From contig NZ_NGNR01000004.1 in assembly GCF_002198115.1 (NCBI RefSeq), forward strand, positions 58,509-122,508: a DNA stretch of 64,000 bases. Direction: 5' to 3'. Position numbers and translations under genes: made by a program. A model generated the notes under the pieces. The model saw only the letters and a list, made by a program, of their open reading frames with translations. It made no database searches and was not told the origin of the DNA. The stretch is from Robiginitalea sediminis. GTDB lineage: Bacteria > Bacteroidota > Bacteroidia > Flavobacteriales > Flavobacteriaceae. Position 1 is the stretch's first letter. Each line of letters begins with the position of its first letter. Positions 1-9,096 of the stretch are shown piece after piece.

Positions 1-50
1 GCCCTGGTCACTCCGTAACGAATGTTACTGACTGCGGCTTCCTGCCCGCC

Positions 51-58
51 TAATTTTG
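51..58 (+). promoter_or_regulatory. Bacteroidota -7 promoter element for the RND efflux operon
   Basis: TAATTTTG is an exact match to the TAnnTTTG -7 element of Bacteroidota housekeeping promoters and sits 20 bp before the ATG of the TolC gene. No clear TTG -33 element is visible at the usual 17-23 bp spacing upstream, so the promoter may be weak or assisted. Confidence 0.5.
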
Positions 59-78
59 CCCTGTAAATTGTTTTCAAC

Positions 79-1413
79 ATGAAAAAACTGTTGCTCCTAG
101 CAGGCCTTTTATCGGTGGTAGCCGCCAGCCATTCCCAGGAGGTTCTCCTCTCCGGGGACGAAGTCCTGCAACGCGCCCTGGAGGCCAATACGGGGCTGAA
201 GATATCCCAGGCCGCCTTTCGGGAGGCCCAGGGAGAATTCCGCCAGACCCATTCCCTGTTCCTGCCGGAGGTCACGGCATCCCACACGGGGATCGTGACT
301 ACCAACCCCCTGATGGCCTTCGGGTCGAAACTCAACCAGGAAATCCTGACCCAGGCCGATTTTAACCCTGCCCTGCTGAACGACCCCCAGCGGACGGAGA
401 ACTACGCCACCCTGCTGGAAGTCCGCCAGCCCCTCATCAATATAGACGGGTTGTTCCAGCGCAAAGCGGCCCGGTATAAAATGGAGGCCGCCGCCCTGCA
501 GGCCCAGCGCAGCCGGGACTACCTCTCCCTACAGGCAAATGCCGCCTACATGAACCTGCAACTGGCCCACAAGGCTGTGGCGGTTACCCAAAAAGCCCTC
601 CGCGCTGCCGAGGCCAACCTCAGGTGGGCCGAAAGCAATTACCGGCAAGGATACCTTCAAAAACAGGACCTGCTGGAAGTTCAGGTACGGGTAAGCGAGG
701 TGCGGAACCAGTGGCAGCAAGCCCAAAGTCAGGTTGCCAATTCCTCCGATGCCCTGGCGGTGCTAATGGATGAGCCCGTTTCGGCGGTTTATGTGCCCCG
801 CGACAGCCTGATTCCCCAACCGGCTGCTCCAAGCTCCTGGAGCCTGTCCGAGGAACGTCCGGATATCCGGGCCATGAGCCTGGCTGCAGAAGCCTACAGC
901 AGTGCCTACCGGGCCGATAAAACAGCATTCCTACCCCGTCTTAATGCCTTTGGCACCTATGCTCTGTACGACGATGAGCTCCTCCGGTTCGGGGCAGACG
1001 GATACACCATTGGGGCTGAACTCCGGTGGGACCTCTTTGGCGGCCATAAACGCCTGGGCAAAGTACAATCCAGCCGCGCTGCCATGGAAAAATCCCAACT
1101 GGAGCAGGCCCAGTACTACTCCGAAAGCCAGCGGGAGCTGCAGCGGGCGGAGCGCGCCCTGGACGACGCCCGGGCCCGGTTGGACCTCACCCGGCAAGCC
1201 CTGGAACAGTCTGCGGAAGCCCTTCGGATCCGCACCAACCGGTTCCGGGAAGGCCTGGAAAAAACAGCCGACCTGCTTACTGCTGAGGCAAATGCGGCCG
1301 GGAAGGAAATGGAATATTACCAAACGATTTTCGAATACAACTACGCCCTGGCCTACCTGAAATTCCTGGCTGCGGGCAATACCGCCCCGAATGGGGAGAC
1401 CCTTAACCCTTAA
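79..1413 (+). CDS. TolC-family outer-membrane efflux channel
   Basis: Outer-membrane exit duct of a tripartite RND pump. The 444-residue protein starts with a Sec signal peptide (MKKLLLLAGLLSVVAASHSQ) and then has two long heptad-rich coiled-coil halves (about 100-235 and 320-430) typical of OEP proteins, rich in Ala, Gln, Glu and Arg with the usual internal duplication. The length is normal for the family. The ATG follows a TAATTTTG element by 20 bp. The stop codon overlaps the ATG of the adaptor gene (TAATG), so the two are translationally coupled. With the adaptor and pump that follow it forms a complete envelope-spanning efflux system; the substrate cannot be read from this subunit. Confidence 0.93.
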   Translation: MKKLLLLAGLLSVVAASHSQEVLLSGDEVLQRALEANTGLKISQAAFREAQGEFRQTHSLFLPEVTASHTGIVTTNPLMAFGSKLNQEILTQADFNPALLNDPQRTENYATLLEVRQPLINIDGLFQRKAARYKMEAAALQAQRSRDYLSLQANAAYMNLQLAHKAVAVTQKALRAAEANLRWAESNYRQGYLQKQDLLEVQVRVSEVRNQWQQAQSQVANSSDALAVLMDEPVSAVYVPRDSLIPQPAAPSSWSLSEERPDIRAMSLAAEAYSSAYRADKTAFLPRLNAFGTYALYDDELLRFGADGYTIGAELRWDLFGGHKRLGKVQSSRAAMEKSQLEQAQYYSESQRELQRAERALDDARARLDLTRQALEQSAEALRIRTNRFREGLEKTADLLTAEANAAGKEMEYYQTIFEYNYALAYLKFLAAGNTAPNGETLNP

Positions 1414-2507
1414 TGCACCTAAAGATGAAAAGGATCACCCTTTTATATTCAATTGCCACCGCCCTTATACTGGGCAGTTGCCGACCGGACAACGCCGGGG
1501 ATCGCGCCTCCCAATCCGAACCCGTTTTGGTGGAAACAGCGACTGCAGGCGGTACTGCCGCCACAGCCTACCTCTCGGTTAGCGGGACCGTAACCGCCGC
1601 GAAACAGGCCGACCTCAGTACGCGAACCATGGGCTATGTCCGTTCGGTACAGGTCCGGGTTGGCGACCGGGTGGCAGCGGGCACCGTCCTGCTGCAGCTG
1701 GACAATGCCGATCTGCAGGCCCGCATGGCACAGACCACTGCCTCCATTACCGAGGCGGAAGCGGCATACGCCATAGCCGATAAGGACTATCAGCGGTACA
1801 CCCGTCTTTTTGCGGACCAAAGTGCCTCCCAAAAGGAACTGGACGATATCACCGCCCGCTACCAGATGGCAGGGGCGCGCCTGGAGGCGGCCCGCCAAAT
1901 GAAACAGGAAGTGCAGGCCCAGGTGGCCTATACCCGGATAACCGCCCCCTTTGCCGGGGTGGTCACCCATATACACGCAGATGCGGGGGACCTGGCCAGC
2001 CCGGGCCAACCCCTAATCGCCATAGAGGCGCCAGGGGATTTTGAAGTGGAGGCACGCATCCCGGAACACGAGATTTCGGGCGTGGCCAAGGGCGATACAG
2101 CCCTGGTCTATATCAAGGCCCTGGGCAAGCGCCTTCAAGGCTATGTCAGCGAGTTGAGCAATTCGGCGCGCCAATCCGGCGGGCAATACCTGGCGACCCT
2201 TACCCTTACAGATCAGGCAAAAGGGCTGCGCTCCGGCATGTACGCCACCCTGGATTTTGCGAGGGAAGGCACCCGGGAACCCGAAGGGCAACCGGTTCTT
2301 ATCCCGGAGACCGCCATTGTGCGCCAGGGACAGCTGACCGGGGTGTATACCGTAAGCCAGTCCAATACCGGGCTGCTGCGGTGGGTCCGCCTGGGGAGGA
2401 CTTTCCAGGGGCAAACCGAAGTGCTATCCGGCCTTAAAGCCGGGGAAGCCTACATCGTATCGGCCAAAAGTAAATTGTACAACGGGGTGCCTGTGCGCAC
2501 CCGGTAA
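1413..2507 (+). CDS. RND efflux periplasmic adaptor (HlyD/MFP family), lipoprotein
   Basis: Membrane-fusion protein linking the inner-membrane pump to the TolC channel. The N-terminus has a lipoprotein signal (hydrophobic run ending LILGSC, Cys about residue 23), then a beta-barrel/lipoyl segment (VRVGDRVAAGTVLLQLDNADL at about 87-107 when split across two lines of the fold), a coiled-coil hairpin, and the second lipoyl half (ITAPFAGVVTHI). The 364-residue length is typical. ATG 1413 overlaps the upstream stop; an alternative ATG at 1425 gives a shorter, equally good lipoprotein signal. The next gene starts 13 bp downstream. Confidence 0.92.
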   Translation: MHLKMKRITLLYSIATALILGSCRPDNAGDRASQSEPVLVETATAGGTAATAYLSVSGTVTAAKQADLSTRTMGYVRSVQVRVGDRVAAGTVLLQLDNADLQARMAQTTASITEAEAAYAIADKDYQRYTRLFADQSASQKELDDITARYQMAGARLEAARQMKQEVQAQVAYTRITAPFAGVVTHIHADAGDLASPGQPLIAIEAPGDFEVEARIPEHEISGVAKGDTALVYIKALGKRLQGYVSELSNSARQSGGQYLATLTLTDQAKGLRSGMYATLDFAREGTREPEGQPVLIPETAIVRQGQLTGVYTVSQSNTGLLRWVRLGRTFQGQTEVLSGLKAGEAYIVSAKSKLYNGVPVRTR

Positions 2508-2519
2508 TCCCCCGCCCTT

Positions 2520-5500
2520 ATGAAAGACGGATTAGCCGGCAAAATCGCCAAAGGCTTTATAGGCTCCAAACTCACTGTCCTGCTGATGATCGTATTCATG
2601 GTCATCGGGGTATATAGCTCCTTCCTGATCCCAAGGGAGGAGGAACCGCAGATCGATGTGCCCATGGCCGATATCTTTGTCGGCTACCCCGGGGCCAGTC
2701 CGGCAGAGGTGGAAGCCCGGGTGGTAAAACCCCTGGAAAAACTTATCTCCAACATCCCGGGCGTGGAATACGTCTATGCCACAGCCATGCAGGAGCAGGC
2801 CATGGTCATCGTGCAGTTCTACGTGGGGGAAGATATTGAACGGTCCTTTGTGAAACTCTACAACGAGATCAACAAGCACATGGACCGCATGCCCCGCGGG
2901 GTGACGTTCCCCCTGGTCAAAACACGGGCTATAGACGATGTGCCCATGCTGGCCCTGACTCTTTGGAGCGAGACCTACGACGACTACCAGCTGGGGCTGC
3001 TGGCCCAAAGCCTGACCGATGAAATCGAAAAAGTACGGGATGTTTCCATCACCAAGCAGATCGGGGGTCGCAGCCGGGAATTGCGCGTGGTCCTGGACAA
3101 GGAAAAAATGGCAGCCAGCGGGTTGGATTTCCTGTCGGTGGCCGGCCAGGTACAGGCAGCCAACGCCGAAATGGATTCCGGCAGCTTCGACCGGGCCGAC
3201 ACGGAATACAAAGTGCGGACCGGGCGCTTTCTCTCCAGCGCTGCCGAGGTGGAAAACCTCATTGTGGGAACCCAGGGCGGGCAACCCGTTTACCTAGGGC
3301 AGATTGCGCGGGTAGAGGACGGCCCCGAAATACCCCAGAGCTATGTGTCCCTGGGCTTTGGCGGGGCCAGTGAAAAAGCAACGGAACACCCTGCTGAATA
3401 TCCGGCCGTTACCCTCTCAGTGGCCAAACGAAAGGGGGCAGATGCCATGAAGATCTCCGATGAGATCCTTCAGAAAGTGGAACGCCTCCGGGCGGATCTC
3501 ATCCCGGACGACGTCCATTTGGAGGTCACCCGGAACTATGGGGAAACAGCCTCTCAGAAAGTATCGGAACTCCTGATGCACCTCATTGGCGCCATTATAG
3601 CCGTAACCTTTGTGGTCATGCTGGCCATGGGGTGGCGCGGCGGGCTGGTGGTCTTCCTCTCGGTACCCATCACCTTCGCCCTTACCCTGCTGAGCTACTA
3701 CATGCTGGACTATACCCTGAACCGCATTACCCTTTTTGCCCTGGTTTTTGTAACCGGGATTGTGGTGGACGATTCCATCATCATCGCCGAGAACATGCAC
3801 CGGCATTTTAAAATGAAGCGGCTGCCCTTCAGGCAGGCTGCACTCTACGCCATAAACGAAGTGGGGAACCCCACCATCCTGGCCACCTTTACCGTTATTG
3901 CCTCTGTCCTGCCCATGGCCTTTGTATCCGGGCTTATGGGGCCCTATATGTCCCCCATGCCCATCGGGGCCTCCATCGCCATGCTCCTCTCCCTTTTTGT
4001 GGCCCTGACCATTACGCCCTACCTGGGCTACCTCTTCCTGCGGGAAAAGGACAAAAAAGGCAACGGGGAAGAAAAAACACATAAAGCCCTGGAGGAAACC
4101 TTTATCTACCGCTGGTACGAAAAACTGGAGCGCCCGCTTATCGAAAACCGGACACGGCGCTATGCCTTCCTGGGCATTACCTTCCTGCTGCTCATCGGTT
4201 CGGTGGGCATGTTCTTCACCCAATCGGTCCTGGTGAAAATGCTGCCCTTCGACAATAAAAACGAATTCCAGGTGGTCATTGACATGCCTGAGGGCACCAC
4301 TTTGGAACGGACGGCTGTGGTGGCGCGGGAAATAGGCCAGTACCTCAAAACCCGGCCGGAGGTGGTTAACTACCAGGCCTATGTGGGCACCTCTGCCCCC
4401 ATCACTTTTAACGGGCTGGTACGTCACTACGACCTGCGGGGCGGCAGCAATATGGCCGATATCCAGGTAAACCTGACGGACAAACACGACCGTTCCGAGC
4501 AAAGCCACGATATCGCCAAGGCGATGCGCCCCGGCATCCAACAAATCGCAGCCGCGTACAACGCCAATGTAAAGCTGGTGGAGGTCCCGCCCGGCCCCCC
4601 GGTACTCTCGACCATCGTAGCCGAGGTGTACGGACCCGATTACGACCGGCAGATTGCCCTGGCCGCACAGGTGGAGAACATCCTCAAGGAAACCACCGAT
4701 GTGGTGGATGTGGACGGCATGACCGAAGCAGACCAGACGGAGTATACCTTTGCAGTAGACCGGGAAAAAGCCATGCAGTTTGGCCTTGCGCCCCAGCAGT
4801 TGGTGCAAACCGCCCATATGGCCCTCTCCGGCCAGGCCATTACCAGTCTCTACGATGAAAATGCCCTGCGGCCGGTAGACCTGGTCCTGGACCTGGAAGA
4901 GGCCGACAAATCTTCCGTAAGCGCCCTATCCCAATTGCGGGTAAAGGCCGCAACGGGCGATATGCTTCCCCTGGGGGACTTTATCTCGGTGGAGGAAAAT
5001 CCTCGGGACAAGAGTATTTACCGCAAGAATCAGCGGCGGGTGGTCTATGTCATGGCCGACATGGCCGGGACCCTCGAAAGCCCGGTTTACGCCATCCTGG
5101 GAATGGAAGACCGGCTGAAACAAATCCAGTTGCCGGCGGGTTATACCCTGGAAGAGAAGTACCTGGGCCTGCCGGAGCAGGAATCCGATTTCACCGTGAA
5201 ATGGGACGGGGAGTGGCAGATTACCCTGGAAGTTTTCCGCGACCTGGGGCTGGCCTTTGCCGGGGTAATCGTCATCATTTACATGCTAATTGTGGGGTGG
5301 TTCCAGAACTTCAAGGCCCCGGTGGTGATGATGGTGGCCATTCCGCTCTCCATGGTGGGTATCGTAGTGGGCCACTGGCTTATGGGCGCCTTTTTTACGG
5401 CCACCTCCTTTATCGGGATGATTGCCCTGGCGGGGATCATGGTGCGCAACTCCGTATTGCTCATCGATTTTGTCAACCTGCGCCTGGCTGAGGGGGCACC

Positions 5501-5723
5501 CTTAAAACAGGCAGTCATCGAAGCCGGAGCCGTGAGGACCACCCCCATCCTGCTTACGGCGGGAACGGTTGTGATCGGGGCCTTTGTGATCCTGTTCGAC
5601 CCTATTTTCCAGGGGTTGGCCATCTCGCTAATGGGCGGGACCATTGCCTCTACGGTGCTGACCTTGCTGGTGGTGCCGCTGGTATACTACCTCATCGAAA
5701 AAAAGAACCATAAAGAAGAATGA
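2520..5723 (+). CDS. RND-family efflux pump, inner-membrane permease
   Basis: Proton-driven inner-membrane pump of the tripartite system. The 1067-residue length and layout are typical: TM1 at about 15-35, a large periplasmic porter loop, a TM cluster at about 345-510 with the RND motif GIVVDDSIIIAEN near residue 413, a second loop, and a C-terminal TM cluster from about 905. The acidic pair DD in TM4 that carries protons is present. It resembles the AcrB/MexF-like Bacteroidota pumps more than CusA-type metal pumps, but I do not see decisive substrate determinants. It lies 13 bp after the adaptor and 2 bp before the small PII-like gene, so all four genes are probably one transcript. Confidence 0.93.
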   Translation: MKDGLAGKIAKGFIGSKLTVLLMIVFMVIGVYSSFLIPREEEPQIDVPMADIFVGYPGASPAEVEARVVKPLEKLISNIPGVEYVYATAMQEQAMVIVQFYVGEDIERSFVKLYNEINKHMDRMPRGVTFPLVKTRAIDDVPMLALTLWSETYDDYQLGLLAQSLTDEIEKVRDVSITKQIGGRSRELRVVLDKEKMAASGLDFLSVAGQVQAANAEMDSGSFDRADTEYKVRTGRFLSSAAEVENLIVGTQGGQPVYLGQIARVEDGPEIPQSYVSLGFGGASEKATEHPAEYPAVTLSVAKRKGADAMKISDEILQKVERLRADLIPDDVHLEVTRNYGETASQKVSELLMHLIGAIIAVTFVVMLAMGWRGGLVVFLSVPITFALTLLSYYMLDYTLNRITLFALVFVTGIVVDDSIIIAENMHRHFKMKRLPFRQAALYAINEVGNPTILATFTVIASVLPMAFVSGLMGPYMSPMPIGASIAMLLSLFVALTITPYLGYLFLREKDKKGNGEEKTHKALEETFIYRWYEKLERPLIENRTRRYAFLGITFLLLIGSVGMFFTQSVLVKMLPFDNKNEFQVVIDMPEGTTLERTAVVAREIGQYLKTRPEVVNYQAYVGTSAPITFNGLVRHYDLRGGSNMADIQVNLTDKHDRSEQSHDIAKAMRPGIQQIAAAYNANVKLVEVPPGPPVLSTIVAEVYGPDYDRQIALAAQVENILKETTDVVDVDGMTEADQTEYTFAVDREKAMQFGLAPQQLVQTAHMALSGQAITSLYDENALRPVDLVLDLEEADKSSVSALSQLRVKAATGDMLPLGDFISVEENPRDKSIYRKNQRRVVYVMADMAGTLESPVYAILGMEDRLKQIQLPAGYTLEEKYLGLPEQESDFTVKWDGEWQITLEVFRDLGLAFAGVIVIIYMLIVGWFQNFKAPVVMMVAIPLSMVGIVVGHWLMGAFFTATSFIGMIALAGIMVRNSVLLIDFVNLRLAEGAPLKQAVIEAGAVRTTPILLTAGTVVIGAFVILFDPIFQGLAISLMGGTIASTVLTLLVVPLVYYLIEKKNHKEE

Positions 5724-5724
5724 G

Positions 5725-6030
5725 ATGAAACTCGTAATTGTAACCGCAGTGGACCAGTTTAAGTCCGAAGTCCTCAGGCTTTTCAAAAAAGCGGGGATCG
5801 AAAGTTTCAGTGAATCGGAAATTGACGGGTATAAATCCGTGCCACCACTGATGATGACCCAGAGCTGGTTTCCCAGCGAACGGGGCGGGAATGAATCGCG
5901 GATGTTTTTTTCCTTTACAGACGAAGCCCATATCGATGCGCTTTTCGGACTTATTGAGGCCTTTAACGGCGAACTGGAAACCAACAACCCCGTAAAGGCT
6001 GTAGTGGTGCCGGTAGAGCGGTATATCTAG
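5725..6030 (+). CDS. Small DUF3240/PII-like protein linked to the RND pump
   Basis: A 101-residue soluble protein beginning MKLVIVTAVDQF and ending VVVPVERY(I). The beta-alpha-beta pattern (strand LVIVTAV, helix DQFKSEVLRLFKKAGI, strand, helix HIDALFGLIEAF, strand VKAVVVPVE) is that expected for the PII/CutA-like ferredoxin fold of DUF3240. It starts 1 bp after the pump stop codon, so it belongs to the efflux operon. Small proteins of this kind recur next to RND genes and may sense the exported ligand or a metal; that role is inferred. No signal peptide is present, so it should act in the cytoplasm. Confidence 0.7.
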   Translation: MKLVIVTAVDQFKSEVLRLFKKAGIESFSESEIDGYKSVPPLMMTQSWFPSERGGNESRMFFSFTDEAHIDALFGLIEAFNGELETNNPVKAVVVPVERYI

Positions 6031-6082
6031 AAGCCCGAGACGGGGGCTGCCTACTGCCGCGGCGCGCCGCCCTGCGGGTCAG

Positions 6083-6104
6083 AGATAACATTTATCATAG
6101 TTAT
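6083..6104. promoter_or_regulatory. Inverted repeat upstream of the porin gene (GATA..TATC type)
   Basis: ATAAC (6085-6089) and GTTAT (6100-6104) form an inverted repeat that encloses a GATAACATTTATC core. The core resembles the GATA-spacer-TATC sites near 43058 and 55677 upstream of haem/nos genes. It lies about 45 bp before the porin start. Operator function is a guess based on this similarity. Confidence 0.25.
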
Positions 6105-6148
6105 GCGGGAGTAGGCGCCCTACCTTCGTTCTAATCTTATTGCCAATT

Positions 6149-7525
6149 ATGTTTCCCAGAATGCGATTCTCCACGCTCCGGTGCGCCCTGTACCTGCTGG
6201 TCGGACTCCCCCTGATGGGCCAGCATGAACCCCGGGAAAGCACCCACCCGAAACTCCACGAAATGTTTACCAAAGGCCATATAGATGGTCATATGCGTAA
6301 CTTCTTTATGACCACCCTGAACGGGGACGGCCTGAAGGATTACTACGCGAACGCCAGCGGGGGCGCCATGCGGTACGAAAGTCCGGAATTCCACGGCTTC
6401 CATTTTGCGGCGGCCGGGATTTTCACCTACAAGACTTTTTCTTCCGACCTGAATGCCCCGGACCCCACCACCGGCCAGATTTCCAAATGGGAGCACGAGC
6501 TCTTCGATATCCTCGATTTCGACAACTTCAACGACCTGGACCGGCTCGAGGAACTCTACATCCAATACCGATGGAACAAAGGAGCGGTCACCTACGGAAA
6601 ATTGGAAATTGAGGACACGCCCTTGCTGAACCGTTCCGACGGCCGGATGAAACCCTTTGCTTTTAAAGGCGTCTGGGGCCATCTCAAACCCCGGGAACAC
6701 CAGGAGATCATCCTGGGGTGGCTGGACCGCATTTCCCCCAGGAGTATGGTGGAATGGTTCGATTTCAGCGAAGGCATCGGCCTTACCGACAATGGCTTCC
6801 AGCCCGATGGGACCGAGGCAGACTATCACGAACATCTGGAATCCCGGGGGGTTGCCCTGGCCGGGTACGAAGGGGAAGTGAAGGATCTCCGCCTGCAGCT
6901 CTACCAGTGGTACATCCACCACCTGGGGTATACCGGGTGGCTGGAACTGGATTACGGCAAAGGGGATTGGGAGGTTGGCCTGCAATACACCCTGCAGTTC
7001 CCGGACGGGTTTCAGCGGGAGTTGGCATATGACCAACGCTATGTTCAACCGGGGGAAAACGGGCAGGTGCTGAGTGGCCAGCTCCGGTGGATGCCCGGCG
7101 GGTTCGATTTAAAAGCCGCCTACACCCATGCCTTCGACAGCGGTCGTTTCCTGTTCCCACGGGAACTGGGCCGGGACCACTTCTTTACCTCCGTCCCCCG
7201 CTCGCGTCTTGAGGGGTTTGGGGATGTCGATGTCATTACCTTCTGCGGGGATTACCAGTTTAACCTGGAAGGCCTCAGTGCAGGGGCTTCCTATACGGAG
7301 TTATTCGGACCCGAAACCGGGGTGACCGAATTCAATAAATACAACCTGGGGGCTTACCGGCAGTGGAATGCCCACCTGCAATACCGCTTCCACGGTTTTC
7401 TGGAAGGCATGTCTGTGGACTTACTCTATATCTACAAGAAAAACAAGGAAGAAACAGATCCGGAATTTGTCTTTAACCGGAGTAACTTCCACCAGCTTAA
7501 CCTGGTGACGAATTTTGTCTTCTGA
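6149..7525 (+). CDS. OprD/porin-like outer-membrane beta-barrel protein
   Basis: Predicted outer-membrane channel of about 458 residues. It has a signal peptide (MRFSTLRCALYLLVGLPLMGQ) and then alternating amphipathic strands with aromatic girdles through to a terminal strand ending NLVTNFVF, with the C-terminal Phe typical of barrels. The sequence ...RNFFMTTLNGDGLKDYYAN... and the run of strand pairs resemble OprD-family porins found in Bacteroidota. Substrate is unknown. ATG 6149 is chosen over a TTG at 6140; ATG 6161 would also keep the signal peptide. A near-match -7 element (TACCTTCG, 6121-6128) precedes it. It converges with rpsU, with only 12 bp between stop codons. Confidence 0.7.
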   Translation: MFPRMRFSTLRCALYLLVGLPLMGQHEPRESTHPKLHEMFTKGHIDGHMRNFFMTTLNGDGLKDYYANASGGAMRYESPEFHGFHFAAAGIFTYKTFSSDLNAPDPTTGQISKWEHELFDILDFDNFNDLDRLEELYIQYRWNKGAVTYGKLEIEDTPLLNRSDGRMKPFAFKGVWGHLKPREHQEIILGWLDRISPRSMVEWFDFSEGIGLTDNGFQPDGTEADYHEHLESRGVALAGYEGEVKDLRLQLYQWYIHHLGYTGWLELDYGKGDWEVGLQYTLQFPDGFQRELAYDQRYVQPGENGQVLSGQLRWMPGGFDLKAAYTHAFDSGRFLFPRELGRDHFFTSVPRSRLEGFGDVDVITFCGDYQFNLEGLSAGASYTELFGPETGVTEFNKYNLGAYRQWNAHLQYRFHGFLEGMSVDLLYIYKKNKEETDPEFVFNRSNFHQLNLVTNFVF

Positions 7526-7537
7526 ATCCCGCCCTGT

Positions 7538-7735
7538 TTACTGGGATTCCTGGCTTAGGAGATACTGCTCGCGGTACTGGGCTTTTTTGATTTCCTCCCG
7601 GCGCTGTTCAGAGGGTTTGGTATAACTCTGGCGGTCCCGGAGTTCCTGGACCAGTTTAACCATTTTGCGCTTGCGCTTGTACCGCTTCAGGGCGCGGTCG
7701 ATGCTTTCGTTGGGCTTGACTTCTACTTTAATCAT
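7538..7735 (-). CDS. rpsU: 30S ribosomal protein bS21
   Basis: A 65-residue highly basic protein with the bS21 signature SIDRALKRYKRK near residues 11-22 and a C-terminal arm (KPSEQRREEIKKAQY). It binds the 30S platform next to the anti-Shine-Dalgarno end of 16S rRNA. In Flavobacteriia bS21 is known to help sequester the anti-SD. Here the 15 nt before the ATG contain no AGGAGG-like sequence. The gene stands alone; the nearest co-directional gene upstream is phytase, 288 bp away. Confidence 0.93.
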   Translation of the reverse strand: MIKVEVKPNESIDRALKRYKRKRKMVKLVQELRDRQSYTKPSEQRREEIKKAQYREQYLLSQESQ

Positions 7736-8023
7736 AGGCGTGTGTTACGATTCCATCCATGTCTCTTCCCTTGGGTGCAACCCTGAAACTTGCAAGCGTT
7801 GGCTGTAGAAATGGCAACGTGCCAAAACAGCAAAATACCGGATTCCTGACCTGTGGGGTCAACCGTGCAACACGTTATGAAAGGGGCTGCAAAAGAGCAT
7901 GAAGATGTTGTAAAGGTAACACTAATAATCGGCAATGGGAAACCGGGGGGAGAAACCGAAGTTCCCAAATTAGCCTAAAGCCCTGATTGTCCTGAGCATT
8001 ACCAGGGTCCTTCTTCAGGGCTA
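7736..8023. other. Intergenic region between phytase and rpsU
   Basis: 288 bp with no supported gene. It should contain the rpsU promoter on the minus strand, but I find no exact CAAAnnTA (reverse -7 element). Near its right end is the inverted repeat at 7979-8022 that may mark the phytase mRNA end. Confidence 0.5.
7979..8022 (-). terminator. Possible terminator hairpin after phytase
   Basis: AGCCCTGA (7979-7986) pairs with TCAGGGCT (8015-8022), an 8-bp perfect stem right after the phytase stop codon. An inner CCTG/CAGG pair could extend it. The following minus-strand sequence has only a short T run (CTTTAGG), so it may be an mRNA 3' stabiliser instead of a strong intrinsic terminator. Confidence 0.35.
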
Positions 8024-9073
8024 CTACCGCTCAGAATCTTTATTCAGTTGCAGAATTTGACCCAGATCGAAGAAATGAAAGGTGCGGTTGTTGTCCATGG
8101 CCACAAAGAGGCCTCCGGGAAAAAGGGATCCAAGGGCAACCGTAACCACATCACAACCGTCCGTTTCCCGCGTTCCCAGATCCACCGCTTTGATGAAGGC
8201 CAGTGTACGACGATCGAAAATATTGAAGGTGCCCCGCTGCTGGTCCGAAACGAGTAAAAAACCAGTTCCATCTGCATAGGCAGCGATGGCAATACCCTCA
8301 ATGTCCTCTTTGAAGTATTCCCCTCCGAAACAATCGAGCTCTGTATTGTCCGAATCGGGTTCTGCATTATACTTTCGGATACAAACCCCTTCATCTGCAT
8401 AGTATACGTACCCGTTGGAATCATCCACTGCGATTGCCTCAATCTCCGCCTTCCCGCTGAAAGATCCGAAGGCCCTGACCCATTCCAGGCGGACCCCATT
8501 ACGGTCCGGAATGAGTTCGTATTGGTATAGATATCCGGAATACGGACCGCTTTTTCGACCTACGATGGCGTAAATATTTCCATTTTTCGGGGATTTGTAG
8601 AGGGCGATCCCCATGGGCAGGCGGAATTCAGGGTTGGCCTCATCCTGGAAAACAGCAAATCCTCCGCCGTCCAGGGGCTTCATATCCGGAATTGAAAAGA
8701 TGCGAATCTGCTGGCGTTCGCGTTCGGTAAAAACCAATATGTCGGTTTGAGTAGTATCCGACAGACGAAACCCGTATTCTACATCCACATTATTGGGGCG
8801 CTTTAAACCTCGAATGGTTTTATCCTCCACGACCTGACCCTCCAGGTCGTAGGCGTAGATCGCCCCATCTGTATTCTTGTCGGTCCCAAAGATCAAACTC
8901 ATTGACGGAGTATCCGGATGCACCCAAATAGCCGGGTCATCGGTATCGTGCAGTACGGGGGCTGTTATGAGAACAGCCTTGGTTTTAGGGACTCGATGGG
9001 TCCGGCAACCCGACAGAACCGCCAGGGTTAGGGCCAGACCCATCGGGATGATCCCTTTCTTTAATTGCTTCAT
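8024..9073 (-). CDS. Beta-propeller phytase (3-phytase), lipoprotein
   Basis: Hydrolyses phytate (inositol hexakisphosphate) to release phosphate, Ca2+-dependent in this family. The protein of about 349 residues has a lipoprotein signal (LTLAVLSGC, Cys 23), then the BPP motifs TDDPAIWVHP (about 44-53), NNVDVEYGF and YYADEGVCIRKY, with repeated propeller blades throughout. I choose ATG 9073 because it gives a clean signal peptide; the in-frame ATG at 9100 would overlap the receptor gene. It lies just downstream of the TonB-dependent receptor and is probably co-transcribed, so enzyme and importer work on the same substrate at the cell surface. Confidence 0.9.
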   Translation of the reverse strand: MKQLKKGIIPMGLALTLAVLSGCRTHRVPKTKAVLITAPVLHDTDDPAIWVHPDTPSMSLIFGTDKNTDGAIYAYDLEGQVVEDKTIRGLKRPNNVDVEYGFRLSDTTQTDILVFTERERQQIRIFSIPDMKPLDGGGFAVFQDEANPEFRLPMGIALYKSPKNGNIYAIVGRKSGPYSGYLYQYELIPDRNGVRLEWVRAFGSFSGKAEIEAIAVDDSNGYVYYADEGVCIRKYNAEPDSDNTELDCFGGEYFKEDIEGIAIAAYADGTGFLLVSDQQRGTFNIFDRRTLAFIKAVDLGTRETDGCDVVTVALGSLFPGGLFVAMDNNRTFHFFDLGQILQLNKDSER

Positions 9074-9096
9074 CCTTATAAAACAACCTTCGGCCC

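Noticed and set aside
3417..4817. Long minus-strand open frame of 466 codons inside the RND pump
   Set aside because: Low-complexity His/Gly/Gln-rich product, a shadow of the GC-rich pump gene on the other strand.
7524..7549. Hairpin GAATCCC/GGGATTC between porin and rpsU as a terminator
   Set aside because: No T run on either strand, and it overlaps the 3' end of rpsU; left unassigned.
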